Positions 18,171 to 26,471 of a stretch of DNA of 32,641 bases are shown in pieces. Each line of letters begins with the position of its first letter. Position 1 is the stretch's first letter. Both the position numbers and the translations under genes were made by a program. This stretch comes from Alphaproteobacteria bacterium (GTDB taxonomy: Bacteria > Pseudomonadota > Alphaproteobacteria > GCA-2731375): NCBI GenBank assembly GCA_030746635.1, contig JASLMH010000037.1, positions 1-32,641 on the forward strand. The letters are read 5' to 3'. Below the pieces are notes generated by a model. It had not been told where the DNA came from and searched no databases. It was given only the letters and a program-made list of their open reading frames with translations.

Positions 18171-19385
18171 ATGCCCGTATTAGTCAATGAAATTCCCCTG
18201 AACGGGAGTCCCGAACCGGGCTCGGTGCTGGCATCCACGGCGAAACCGATCGTCCGGGTGGACGGCGAGATCCTGGCCAGTTCCGGCGCCGAGCCGGTGT
18301 CGCTGCGGACCGAGGATGCCGTCCATGGCCTCGAACGTTGCCAACTGACCCTGGCCGGAGCGGCTGCCGAGCCGCTGCGCTGGTACGACCCGCTGCTGAA
18401 TGCCCTGGCATCGCTGCTGCGGCCGGGCGGCGGCGCGGCCCGACGCCTTCGTGGGCCCGCGGGTATCGGCGGCCCCGTGGCGATTTTCGATCGCAGTGCG
18501 TTGGACTTCGGCGCGGAATTGTCGGTCGCCTTCCCGTCCGGTGACGGCGAGGTGGTGGTGTTCGACGGCGTGATCACCGGCCTGGAGGGGCGGTTCCGGG
18601 CCGACCGGGCGGAAACCCTGACGGTTCATGCCGAGAGCCGCCTGATCGACCTGGCGATGAGCCAGAGCACGCGGAATTTCGAGGACGACAGCGTCACCGG
18701 CATTGTCGAACGCATCGCGACGTTTCACAGCATGGAGACCGAGGTCGATCTGGAGGACGACGTTTATCGCCGCTATGTCGCACAGTTGAATCAGAGCGAC
18801 TTGGATTTCCTGCGGCAACTGGCGCAATTCGTCGACGCGGACATCTGGATGGCCGGCGACGCATTGCACGTGCAATCGCGGCGGCTGCGCGACCCGAACC
18901 CGATCGACCTGGTCCTTGGGTCATCGCTGGGGCGGTTCGACGCGCTGGCCGATCTGCGGGAACAACGGACCGAGTTGACGGTTGGTGGCGAGGACGTGGC
19001 CGCCGGCAACTGGCTTCGGGTCGCGGCCAATCCGGGTCCGGTCAGCGGCGAATTGGGCGCTGGCCAGGATGGTGCTTCGGTGCTGAGCGAGGCCTTGGGT
19101 GAGCGTTTGGCCCACCTCGGCGACATCACGGTCGAGGACGAAGAGGAGGCCCAGCGTCTGGTCCAGAGCCTTTACGCTCGCCGGGCTCGGCGTTTCGTCA
19201 CCGGCCGCGGCCACGCCGCCGGCGAGCCATTGATCCAGGCCGGCCGCCGGGTCGACATCGACGGCGTTGCTGCGATGTTCACCGGCCTCTACCACGTCAC
19301 CGCCAGCCGCCACGTCTACGATCAGGCCGAGGGTTACCGCACGGAATTCGAGGTCGAGCGGGCGACGCTGGCGCACGCGGATTGA
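18171..19385 (+). CDS. Contractile injection system hub, gp27/late control D-like half of VgrG
   Basis: A 404-residue protein of the phage late control D / VgrG N-terminal / Pvc8-Afp8 hub family, the trimeric ring at the centre of contractile tail baseplates. The best-preserved part is DDSVTGIVERIATFHSMETEVD...YVAQLNQSDLDFLRQLAQFVDADIWMAGDALHVQSRR (about 165-245), the usual hub core with its S/N-D-x-D-F-L motif. It ends in a beta-rich FTGLYHVTASRHVYDQAEGYRTEFEVERA segment typical of the domain. ATG 18171 has an excellent GGAGGTGA site. The matching spike half is the next gene, 31 bases on. No tube, sheath, baseplate wedge, PAAR or ClpV/AAA gene lies in the window, so this is an isolated pair or the remnant or satellite of a locus elsewhere. 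Confidence 0.82.
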   Translation: MPVLVNEIPLNGSPEPGSVLASTAKPIVRVDGEILASSGAEPVSLRTEDAVHGLERCQLTLAGAAAEPLRWYDPLLNALASLLRPGGGAARRLRGPAGIGGPVAIFDRSALDFGAELSVAFPSGDGEVVVFDGVITGLEGRFRADRAETLTVHAESRLIDLAMSQSTRNFEDDSVTGIVERIATFHSMETEVDLEDDVYRRYVAQLNQSDLDFLRQLAQFVDADIWMAGDALHVQSRRLRDPNPIDLVLGSSLGRFDALADLREQRTELTVGGEDVAAGNWLRVAANPGPVSGELGAGQDGASVLSEALGERLAHLGDITVEDEEEAQRLVQSLYARRARRFVTGRGHAAGEPLIQAGRRVDIDGVAAMFTGLYHVTASRHVYDQAEGYRTEFEVERATLAHAD

Positions 19386-19416
19386 CGATCAGTTTTCAGA
19401 AACCAGGGAGGTGCCG

Positions 19417-20139
19417 ATGCAGGGGCAGGCGAGGGTAACGAATACCGGCGGCTATTGGCACGAGGCCGCCCGCTATAATGGCGTCCATACGGCCAGGGTG
19501 ATCGAACTTGTCGACCCCGATGGCCAGGGCCGGGTCAAGGTCCGGCTGGTGCGGGGCGAGGAAGAGGTGCCGTTGGAGGCCTGGGCCAGGATCGCCACCC
19601 TGATGGCCGGCAACAACAAAGGCAGTTGGTTCATTCCGGACGTCGGCGACGAGGTGCTGGTCGCCTTCGAGGCCGGCGATCCGCGCAAGCCTTTCGTCCT
19701 GGGCGGTCTGTGGAACGGTCAGGATGCGCCGCCGGAAAGCATGGACGGCGCCGGGGCCAACGGCGTCAAGAGCCTGCGCCTGCGCAGCGGCCTGACCATC
19801 CGCCTGCAGGAGGATCGGGAGGGCGCCTCGATCACCCTGGAGACACCGGGAGGTCGGCGGTTGGTATTGTCCGACGCCATCGACTCCGAGGGCGAGGCCG
19901 GCGTCATCGAGATCGAGGACGGCCAGGGCAACAAGGTCACGATAGATCGGGACGGCGTGTCCGTGGTGTCCGATGGAGTGTTGCGATTGTCGGCAAATGA
20001 GGGGGCCACCATCGAGGCCACGTCGCTCGATATTAAAGTCGGCACCGCCAACGTTACCGGCATCCTATATGCCAATATCATCAACGCCTCTTCCATCGTC
20101 GCCGATGGCTACACCAACGGGGCCGGCAACCACTGGTAG
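19417..20139 (+). CDS. Baseplate spike, gp5 OB-fold/beta-helix half of VgrG (phage baseplate protein V family)
   Basis: A 240-residue spike protein. Residues about 25-105 form the gp5 OB domain: ARVIELVDPDGQGRVKVRLV, EAWARIATLMAGNNKGSWFIP, GDEVLVAFEAGDPRKPFVLGGLWNG. After a linker (PPESMDGAGANGVK) comes a repetitive beta-rich region (about 115-240) that should form a triple-stranded beta-helix needle, ending in ATIEATSLDIKVG...NIINASSIVADGY and a terminal Trp. No PAAR tip domain or fused toxin is seen. The ATG at 19417 has a strong AGGGAGGTGCCG site, better than upstream alternatives. In VgrG, Pvc8 and Afp8 hub and spike are one chain; here they are two genes, as in T4 (gp27 and gp5). Only 8 bases separate its stop from the SDR scrap on the other strand. 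Confidence 0.85.
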   Translation: MQGQARVTNTGGYWHEAARYNGVHTARVIELVDPDGQGRVKVRLVRGEEEVPLEAWARIATLMAGNNKGSWFIPDVGDEVLVAFEAGDPRKPFVLGGLWNGQDAPPESMDGAGANGVKSLRLRSGLTIRLQEDREGASITLETPGGRRLVLSDAIDSEGEAGVIEIEDGQGNKVTIDRDGVSVVSDGVLRLSANEGATIEATSLDIKVGTANVTGILYANIINASSIVADGYTNGAGNHW

Positions 20140-20147
20140 CCGAACTG

Positions 20148-20275
20148 TCACTCGGCCTGCTTGGCCAACGCGGCGTTGAGGGCCGTGTGCGGGCCGCCGA
20201 ACTTCGCCATGGTGCCGGCCATGGTGTAGCCGGCGGTCAGGCCGCCATCCACGGCGATGGCCGTGCCGCTACTTT
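20148..20275 (-). pseudogene. 3' remnant of a short-chain dehydrogenase gene
   Basis: Read on the minus strand from about 20275 to the TGA at 20148-20150, the bases encode SSGTAIAVDGGLTAGYTMAG and then TMAKFGGPHTALNAALAKQAE. The TGTAIxVDGGLTAGY strand-helix is the standard C-terminus of classical SDRs, but the rest of the enzyme is missing: upstream the frame runs into the antisense-free 3' end of the cyclase gene and meets a stop. The break lies at the cyclase TAG (20269-20271). It does not match the SDR at 3009-3800, so it comes from a different gene. Confidence 0.82.
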
Positions 20276-21774
20276 CGATCCAGAACCGAAATGCCGGTCC
20301 AATCGGCGGCCGGCGGCATCGCTACGTTGTGTTCGCAGCGGCCGACATACAGGGCCGCCGTGCGGTCGCCGGGCGCCTGTTCCTGGCAGGCCTCGAAGGC
20401 CTGGCAGGCGTCCAGGAAGTGGCCGGCGCGGTAGTCGGCGAGGGCCCGTTCGAACAGCTCGCGGGTCGCCAGCTTGTCGCGGCGGACGGCTTCCGGATCG
20501 GCGTCGAGCAGTTCGTACAGGGTGACCGGCTCGGCCCGGCCCTTGACCACCACCCGGTCCAGCTCGCGGTAGGAAAAGCCGGACGGATCGGCGACCCGTT
20601 CCAGGGTCTGGCCGGTGAACAGCACGGCGGCGCCGTACAGCTTGGTCAGGTTCTCGGTCCGCGAGGCCAGGTTGGCGGTGTCGCCGACGACGTTGGAATC
20701 GAGCCGCCGGCCGCCGCCGATGGCGCCCAGCATGAGCGGCCCGCTGTTGATGCCGATGCCGATGCGGATCGCCGCCTCGCCCCGCTCCCGGCGTTCGGCG
20801 TTGAAGGCGCGCAGCTGTTCCATCATCGCTCCGGCGCAGATCAGCGGCGCGTCCGCCGGGCCGGCGAACAGGGCCATCAGGGCGTCGCCCAGATACTGGT
20901 TGATGAAGCCGTCGGCCTGGTTGATGGCCGGCTCCACCGCCGCCAGGAAGCGGTTCAGGAAGGCGAAGGCGTCGGCGGCGCCGATATTCTCGGACAAGGG
21001 CGTGAAATCACGGATGTCGGCGAACAGCACGCTCATATCCAGCGAGACGTGGTCGCCGGCGTCGATGTCCTCGATACTTTCCCGCTTCAGCAGGTCGAGA
21101 AACTGGAACGGCACGAAGCGGCTGTAGGACTCCGTCAACTCGACCAGCCGCCGGTTGCGGGCCAGGATCTCGTCGTTCAGTTGTTTCTTGACCCACAGGG
21201 AGCCAGCCTGCTGGACATGGACGGTAAAGGCGGAGCAATGCTCCTCGCTGATCGGCTCGAAGAACTCGCCGCTCTCCTGGGTGATGCCGCCCAGGATCAG
21301 GCCGCAAAAGGCGCCGTCCTTGTCGTCGAACGGGCAAACGATGGCCTGGGCCAGATCCAGTTCCGGCCAGGCCGCCAGCATCGGATGCCCGGCGGCCAGC
21401 ACGGCGCTTTCGCGCTGGGCCGTCCAGGCCGGATCGAAGGCCAGGTCTTCCGGCACCTCGTCGAAGCCGAACTCGGCCGCCACCGCCAGCCGGTCCGGCC
21501 GTTCGCCGGCCAGCAGGAACAGGGCAGTCTCGAACTCGAAGGCCTCGATGATCGCTTCCAGGGTCAGGGTCTGGAATTCCTCCAGGTCTTCGGTATGCAG
21601 GCAGCCGGCGATATAGGCCTGGATGGCGCGGAAGCGATGCAGTTCGCGATCCAGATGGTCCTTGGCCCGGATCAGATCCTGCTGGCCGACCAGATGATGC
21701 GCCGCCTCGGCTTCCAGCCGGGCGCAGATGGCGGCCAGTTCTCGGTAGCTGCGTTGCTCGTCCGCCGCCGTCAT
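20269..21774 (-). CDS. GAF domain class III adenylate/guanylate cyclase
   Basis: A 501-residue cytoplasmic cyclase. An N-terminal coiled-coil (to about 50) leads into a GAF-like sensor (about 52-200), a catalytic domain (about 245-425) and a helical TPR-like tail (430-485). Both metal-binding aspartates are present (Asp253 in LFADIRDFT, Asp297 in YLGDALMALF), as are the transition-state Asn368 and Arg372 (DTANLASR). The purine-specifying residues differ: Gln293 where adenylate cyclases have Lys (INQYLGD) and Asn361 where class IIIb has Thr (LDSNVVGD). The nucleotide made is therefore uncertain. It follows the FIST gene by 18 bases, suggesting that the FIST protein senses a ligand and controls it. 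Its stop codon abuts a broken SDR gene. Confidence 0.9.
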   Translation of the reverse strand: MTAADEQRSYRELAAICARLEAEAAHHLVGQQDLIRAKDHLDRELHRFRAIQAYIAGCLHTEDLEEFQTLTLEAIIEAFEFETALFLLAGERPDRLAVAAEFGFDEVPEDLAFDPAWTAQRESAVLAAGHPMLAAWPELDLAQAIVCPFDDKDGAFCGLILGGITQESGEFFEPISEEHCSAFTVHVQQAGSLWVKKQLNDEILARNRRLVELTESYSRFVPFQFLDLLKRESIEDIDAGDHVSLDMSVLFADIRDFTPLSENIGAADAFAFLNRFLAAVEPAINQADGFINQYLGDALMALFAGPADAPLICAGAMMEQLRAFNAERRERGEAAIRIGIGINSGPLMLGAIGGGRRLDSNVVGDTANLASRTENLTKLYGAAVLFTGQTLERVADPSGFSYRELDRVVVKGRAEPVTLYELLDADPEAVRRDKLATRELFERALADYRAGHFLDACQAFEACQEQAPGDRTAALYVGRCEHNVAMPPAADWTGISVLDRK

Positions 21775-21792
21775 CGCGGCCTTTCGCGTTTC

Positions 21793-22998
21793 TTATGCGG
21801 CATCGCGGCGGACCAGCGGAAACAGCGACGTGGTGTAACTATGGAAGCGGTTCTTGCCGCCGAACCGGCAGTACTCGCTGTAGCCGTAAACCCCCAGCCA
21901 GGGCGCGACCTCGTCGCCGCACAGGGGATGTTGCATCTTGGCGATGATCTCGTCCTTCAGCACTTTGTTGAACATGTGGCGGCCCCTGGCCATACAGTCA
22001 GCGTGGAATACGGCGACCGGCCGCCGGCCGTTCATCTGCTCGTCCAGGCGCGCCATCATCCGATCGACGCCTTCGAAGATATAGCCTTCGTCCCTTTGCA
22101 TCAGCGACACCCGGGTGCCCTCCGGCACCGTTGCCGGCAGGTAGAAGCTTTGCCGGTCTTCCGAGACCTTGATCGGTACCCGCAGGATATGCGGGTTGTC
22201 ATAGGCTTCCTGGTCCTCGGGGGAGAGTTCGATGCCCAGGCCGGTGATCGGCAGGGCGTCGGCGACCGGCGTCGAGGCATCCAGGCCCAGGCGGGCCATC
22301 AGCCGCGGCCAGGCCGGCTCGCCATCCAGTTCGAGGATCTGGTTGTCCTGCGTCTTGGTGACCTCGAAGGTCACGCCTTCCAGGGGGATCGAGCCGTGAT
22401 GCACCCCAATCTCCAGTTCCAGGGTCGGATCGGCGAAGCCGACCAGGACGACGCCCTGTTCGGTCACCGCGTCGTTGAAGAACTGAAACGAGCCCTTGGC
22501 CTTGCCGTTATCGGCGGCGGTGGCGCCGAAGATCGGTACCTCCGGTCCGAACACGTCCTCGATGCCGTCGATCACCCGATCGCCCGAGACATCCAGGCCG
22601 GCGGTCAGGATGTAGATCATGTTGATGCCGGGTTGTGCCGCCTGTAGCGACTGGGCCGCGTCTTTGCCCAGGTCATAGGAATTGTTACCGTCCAGGCCGT
22701 CGGCAAAAGCCACGGCCAATTCGTCGCCGCGCACCGCCATCACCGCCAGGGCGCGCATGTTTTCGCTGACCCCCTCGCTGCTGATCACGCCGCTGCCGGT
22801 GCAGCCGATCACCGTGGCATCGGCACAGGCCTCGCGCGCCGCCGCCAGCAACTGCTTGAAGTTGTGGCCCATGGTGGCGTGCACGACAAGCAGCTGGCAA
22901 TCGCCGCCCTGACCTTCGCCCAGCGCGTTGTCGATGCATTCGCGGATTGCCGTCTTGGAATTGACCGCATTGCTGCTGCCTGACGAGAATTCAAGCAT
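21793..22998 (-). CDS. FIST domain sensory protein
   Basis: A 401-residue soluble protein with FIST_N (about 35-215: LLVVHATMGHNFKQLLAAA, VIGCTGSGVISSEGV, VPIFGATAADNG, TEQGVVLVGF) and FIST_C (about 225-385: VFHADCMARGRHMF, PLCGDEVAPWLGVYGYSEYC, HSYTTSLFPL) domains. FIST proteins bind small ligands; one branch, NosP, binds heme and senses nitric oxide and is encoded beside kinases or nucleotide cyclases. Here the partner is the GAF-cyclase 18 bases downstream. I cannot assign the heme ligand from sequence. The frame opens further upstream, but ATG 22996-22998 has GGGGGAAACGAAG in good position and matches the domain start. Confidence 0.88.
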   Translation of the reverse strand: MLEFSSGSSNAVNSKTAIRECIDNALGEGQGGDCQLLVVHATMGHNFKQLLAAAREACADATVIGCTGSGVISSEGVSENMRALAVMAVRGDELAVAFADGLDGNNSYDLGKDAAQSLQAAQPGINMIYILTAGLDVSGDRVIDGIEDVFGPEVPIFGATAADNGKAKGSFQFFNDAVTEQGVVLVGFADPTLELEIGVHHGSIPLEGVTFEVTKTQDNQILELDGEPAWPRLMARLGLDASTPVADALPITGLGIELSPEDQEAYDNPHILRVPIKVSEDRQSFYLPATVPEGTRVSLMQRDEGYIFEGVDRMMARLDEQMNGRRPVAVFHADCMARGRHMFNKVLKDEIIAKMQHPLCGDEVAPWLGVYGYSEYCRFGGKNRFHSYTTSLFPLVRRDAA

Positions 22999-23120
22999 CT
23001 TCGTTTCCCCCATATTCTTTGAAGCCGATGGCTTCGTTCCCCAACTGAAGAAGTTTATGACAGGGGAGGCGACATGCAAAACTTCAAGAATGAGTGAATG
23101 CGGGAAATCCGGGGGTCGTG

Positions 23121-23567
23121 ATGAAAGCTCTGTTGCAGCGGGTCAGCGAGGCCGGCGTCTCGATCGGCGGCCAGTCCGTCGCGGAGATTGGACCGGGGCT
23201 GCTGATCCTGATCTGCGCGCTGCCCAACGACGGCGCCGAACAGATCGACTTCCTGGCCCGCAAGATCGCCAATCTGCGGATCTTCGAGGACGACGGGGGC
23301 AAGATGAACCATTCACTGCTGGATATCGGCGGCGCGGCGCTGGTGGTCAGCCAGTTCACCCTGGCCGCCGACCTGCGCCGGGGCAACCGGCCGGGGTTTT
23401 CCGGCGCCGCGGCGCCGGACCTGGCCCGCCAGCTTTACGAGGAATTCTGCCGCCGCCTGGCGGAGCATGGCGTGTCGGTACAAACCGGCGAGTTCGCCGC
23501 CCAGATGGCGGTCCGCCTGGTCAACGATGGTCCGGTGACGATCTGGCTGGATACCGACGCGCCGTGA
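23121..23567 (+). CDS. dtd: D-aminoacyl-tRNA deacylase
   Basis: A 148-residue DTD that hydrolyses D-amino acids (and glycine mischarged on tRNA-Ala) from tRNA. The N-terminal [15 protein letters not shown], the SQFTLAAD catalytic motif, the [12 protein letters not shown] loop and the C-terminal Gly-cisPro motif in [11 protein letters not shown] are all present; the usual length is about 145. The ATG at 23121 is chosen over a longer frame because it matches the family start and has GGGGG upstream. It is divergent from the FIST gene and converges on the alpha/beta hydrolase with 18 bases between stops. Confidence 0.96.
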   Translation: MKALLQRVSEAGVSIGGQSVAEIGPGLLILICALPNDGAEQIDFLARKIANLRIFEDDGGKMNHSLLDIGGAALVVSQFTLAADLRRGNRPGFSGAAAPDLARQLYEEFCRRLAEHGVSVQTGEFAAQMAVRLVNDGPVTIWLDTDAP

Positions 23568-23585
23568 ATCTGCGGTGAATGCCGT

Positions 23586-24236
23586 TCAGGCGGCGTCTTC
23601 CTTCAGGGCGGCGTCCAGGTAGTTGCCGATTTCCTTGCTCAGCCGCTCCAGCTTGCTCTCGTAAAAGTGACTGGCGCCGGGGATCTTGCGATAGTCGATG
23701 GCGATCCCCCGCTGCGCCTGCAAGCGTTCGGCCAGGGCGGCGGCGTCGGCCTCCGGCACCGTTTCGTCGCGGCTGCCGTGAATGATCAGGCCCGAGGCCG
23801 GGCAGGGCGCCAGGAAGGTAAAATCGAAATTGTTGGCCGGCGGCGAGATCGAGATGAAGCCGGCGATCTCCGGCCGGCGCATCAACAGCTGCATGGAAAT
23901 CCAGGCGCCGAAGGAATAGCCGCCGATCCAGCAATAGCGGGCGTTGGGGTTGATGCTCTGCATCCAGTCCAGGGCGGATGCGGCATCCGACAACTCGCCG
24001 ATGCCGCCGTCATAGCTGCCCTGGCTGCGGCCGACGCCACGAAAATTGAAACGCAACGCCGCGAAGCCGCGCTCGACGAAGGATTGGTACAGGTTGTAGA
24101 CGATCTTGTTGTTCATGGTGCCGCCGTAGCGCGGATGCGGGTGCAGCGCCAACGCGATCGGGGCGGTGCTATCGTCGCTAGGGTGATACCGGCCTTCCAG
24201 CCGGCCGGCGGGACCATTGAAGATCACTTCCGGCAT
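23586..24236 (-). CDS. Alpha/beta hydrolase (COG2945-type)
   Basis: A 216-residue alpha/beta hydrolase. It has the HPHPRYGGTMNN oxyanion-loop signature of the COG2945 family, a nucleophile elbow GYSFG with Ser108, Asp157 in GSRDETVP and His190 in ASHFYE, a complete triad. There is no lid insertion and no signal peptide, so it is a small cytoplasmic serine hydrolase of unknown substrate. In alphaproteobacteria this family often sits beside iron-sulfur assembly genes, and here it is divergent from cysE and the cysteine desulfurase. The start ATG 24234-24236 has AAGGAGCCAAGG upstream. Confidence 0.85.
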   Translation of the reverse strand: MPEVIFNGPAGRLEGRYHPSDDSTAPIALALHPHPRYGGTMNNKIVYNLYQSFVERGFAALRFNFRGVGRSQGSYDGGIGELSDAASALDWMQSINPNARYCWIGGYSFGAWISMQLLMRRPEIAGFISISPPANNFDFTFLAPCPASGLIIHGSRDETVPEADAAALAERLQAQRGIAIDYRKIPGASHFYESKLERLSKEIGNYLDAALKEDAA

Positions 24237-24372
24237 GTTGCCTTGGCTCCTTGGCGTTCGCGGGAAACGGCGCGCCGGCGGCGGCGCTCGGTTCTTGGTG
24301 TCGGGTTGCCGCCATATAACGGGGCGCATGCCGTCATCGCAAGCCCGATCGACGATGAATAGCCATTCAAAG

Positions 24373-24384
24373 CCCCACCTGGGG
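24373..24384. repeat. Small palindrome in the hydrolase/cysE divergent region
   Basis: CCCCA-CC-TGGGG is a perfect 5-bp inverted repeat a few bases upstream of the proposed cysE -35 box. It could be an operator half of an Rrf2-type or other regulator, or chance in GC-rich DNA; nothing else supports it. Confidence 0.3.
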
Positions 24385-24389
24385 ATATC

Positions 24390-24418
24390 TTGATCATTCC
24401 GCCCGGGCTCACTACGTT
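24390..24418 (+). promoter_or_regulatory. Possible promoter of the cysE operon
   Basis: TTGATC (24390-24395) and TACGTT (24413-24418) are 17 bases apart, with the cysE start about 80 bases downstream. The -35 is a fair match to sigma-70, the -10 is poor, so this is a tentative call. Confidence 0.3.
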
Positions 24419-24498
24419 ACACAGAAGCCGAGGCGCGTGGCCCACACGGCCGCGCAAGGGGCCCCTGCGGCATGGCAGATATCGTGACGGAGCAGACA

Positions 24499-25278
24499 AT
24501 GTTCAAGATCCTTCGCGAGGACATCGAAGCGTGCATGCTCCGGGACCCGGCGGCCCGCTCCAAACTGGAAGTGATCCTCGCCTATCCCGGTTTTCACGCC
24601 GTGATCTATTACCGCCTGTCCAGTTGGCTGTGGCGGCGGAAATTCTTTCTGCTGGGACGGGTGATTTCGCATATCGGCCGCATGCTGACCGGCATCGAAA
24701 TCCATCCCGGCGCCACCATCGGCAACGGTTTCTTCATCGATCACGGCCACGGCGTGGTGATCGGCGAAACCGCCGAAATCGGCGACAACGTCACGCTGTA
24801 CCATGACGTTACCCTGGGCGGCATCGCGCCATCGGTGGATTCGGAAGCTCAGCGCCACCAGAAACGACATCCGACGTTGTGCGACGACGTCATCGTCGGT
24901 TCCGGGGCGCAGATCCTGGGGCCGATCACAGTTGGCCAGGGGGCGCGGGTCGGGGCCAACTCGGTGGCCCTGCGCGACGTACCGGCCGGCGCCACGGTGG
25001 TCGGCATTCCGGCCAAGGTGGCTCGCGGGCGGGCCCCGGACGACGGTGAGCAGGCGACCCACTTCGCCGCCTATGGCACCGAGCCCGATATTCCCGATCC
25101 GGTGCAACGGGTGGTCGACGCGCTGCTGGACCGGGTGCAGGGCCTGTCCATGCGGGTCGAGGAGCTGGAGCGCCAGTTGAACGAAAGCGCCGCCGGCCAT
25201 TGGGACATCGGCGACTACGACGAGTTGGCGGCCGACGACGACGGCGAGACCCCCGGGCGCACCGAGAACGACAACTAG
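24499..25278 (+). CDS. cysE: Serine O-acetyltransferase
   Basis: A 259-residue serine acetyltransferase, which makes O-acetylserine from serine and acetyl-CoA, the committed step to cysteine. The N-terminal helices ([22 protein letters not shown]) and a left-handed beta-helix of hexapeptide repeats ([44 protein letters not shown], then [25 protein letters not shown]) are complete, with catalytic Asp/His in DHGHG and LYHDV. Beyond about 190 it has a coiled-coil-like and acidic tail of some 70 residues ending in ENDN, without the C-terminal Ile that inserts into O-acetylserine sulfhydrylase. ATG 24499 has ACGGAG at ideal spacing, better than ATG 24472. It starts an operon with a cysteine desulfurase (10 bases) and a ferredoxin. 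Confidence 0.93.
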   Translation: MFKILREDIEACMLRDPAARSKLEVILAYPGFHAVIYYRLSSWLWRRKFFLLGRVISHIGRMLTGIEIHPGATIGNGFFIDHGHGVVIGETAEIGDNVTLYHDVTLGGIAPSVDSEAQRHQKRHPTLCDDVIVGSGAQILGPITVGQGARVGANSVALRDVPAGATVVGIPAKVARGRAPDDGEQATHFAAYGTEPDIPDPVQRVVDALLDRVQGLSMRVEELERQLNESAAGHWDIGDYDELAADDDGETPGRTENDN

Positions 25279-25288
25279 CGGCGACCGC

Positions 25289-26425
25289 ATGGCCAACCAG
25301 GACGCCGTCTATCTGGACTACAACGCGACCGCCCCGATCCGCCCGGAAGTCATCGCCCTGGTTGGCGAGGTGATGGCGACGGTCGGCAACGCCTCGTCGG
25401 TGCATGGTTCCGGCCGGGCGGCGCGGGCCCGGGTCGAGGAAGCCCGTCGCCAGGTCGCGGCGCTGATCGGCGCCGAGGCGGTGAACGTCATCTTTACCGG
25501 CGGCGGCACGGAAGCGGACAATCTGGCCCTGTGCGGTTTCGGGGCCGAGCACCTGATCGTCTCGTCGGTCGAACACGGCGCCATCCTGGCGCCGTCGCTG
25601 TTGGCCGATCCAGCCGCGGTGATGCTGCCGGCCAGCCGCGAGGGGTTGGTCGATCTGGCGGCGTTGGAAGCGGCGCTGGCGGCGGCCGAAGGGCCGACCC
25701 TGGTATCGGTGATGTTGGCCAACAACGAGACCGGGATCATCCAGCCGGTGGCCGAGGCGGCGGACATCGCCCATCGCCATGGCGCCTTGATGCATTGCGA
25801 CGCCATCCAGGGGGCCGGCAAGATCGCCGTCGATATCGCCGATCTGGGGGTCGATCTGATCAGCCTGTCGGCGCACAAGATCGGCGGCCCGCAGGGTGTC
25901 GGTGCCCTGGTGATGCGCCAGGACCGGGCGGTGCTGGCGCAGATCGTCGGCGGCGGCCAGGAACAGGGCCGGCGGTCGGGGACCGAGAATGTCGCCGGCG
26001 TCGCCGGCTTCGGCGAGGCGGCCCGGCTGGCCGCGGCCGAACTGACCGAGTTCGGCCAATTGGCCGAAATGCGCGACGACCTGGAACGGCGGTTGGCCAG
26101 GATCGCCGGCAAGGTCCGGGTTTTCGGCGCCGCACTGGCCCGCCTGCCCAATACCTCCTGTTTCACCATGCCGGGGGTGCGCGCCGATACTCAGGTGATG
26201 TCGTTCGACCTGGAAGGCATCGCGGTCAGCGCCGGTTCCGCCTGTTCGTCCGGCAAGGTGGCCCCCAGCCACGTGCTGGCGGCCATGGGCGTCGACGACG
26301 ACGAGGCGATGACGGCGATCCGCGTCAGCCTGGGGCGTGATAACACGGCCGGCGACATCGACCGGTTCGTATCGGTCTGGACGGACATCTACCGCCGTTG
26401 CGGCTCCCAGGCCGACGCCGCCTGA
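25289..26425 (+). CDS. Cysteine desulfurase (NifS/IscS family)
   Basis: A 378-residue class V PLP enzyme that removes sulfur from cysteine for iron-sulfur clusters or tRNA thiolation. The N-terminal VYLDYNATAPIRPEV, FTGGGTEADNLAL, the PLP lysine Lys197 in SLSAHKIGGPQG, GGGQEQGRRSGTENV, and the active-site Cys319 in SAGSACSSGKV place it in group I. It is shorter than IscS (about 404) and lacks the extended C-terminus that contacts IscU, resembling the short desulfurase found with alphaproteobacterial suf operons. It follows cysE by 10 bases and precedes a ferredoxin; no scaffold or SufBCD gene is in the window. A route from serine through cysteine to persulfide is suggested. Confidence 0.93.
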   Translation: MANQDAVYLDYNATAPIRPEVIALVGEVMATVGNASSVHGSGRAARARVEEARRQVAALIGAEAVNVIFTGGGTEADNLALCGFGAEHLIVSSVEHGAILAPSLLADPAAVMLPASREGLVDLAALEAALAAAEGPTLVSVMLANNETGIIQPVAEAADIAHRHGALMHCDAIQGAGKIAVDIADLGVDLISLSAHKIGGPQGVGALVMRQDRAVLAQIVGGGQEQGRRSGTENVAGVAGFGEAARLAAAELTEFGQLAEMRDDLERRLARIAGKVRVFGAALARLPNTSCFTMPGVRADTQVMSFDLEGIAVSAGSACSSGKVAPSHVLAAMGVDDDEAMTAIRVSLGRDNTAGDIDRFVSVWTDIYRRCGSQADAA

Positions 26426-26471
26426 ACCGCCGCCGATTTCCCGCCGCCGACCCAGTCTTTGAAAGCGCGTC

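Noticed and set aside
20257-22647. A plus-strand open frame of about 800 codons
   Set aside because: It is antisense to the cyclase and FIST genes, which have complete catalytic and domain motifs; it is a GC-bias shadow.
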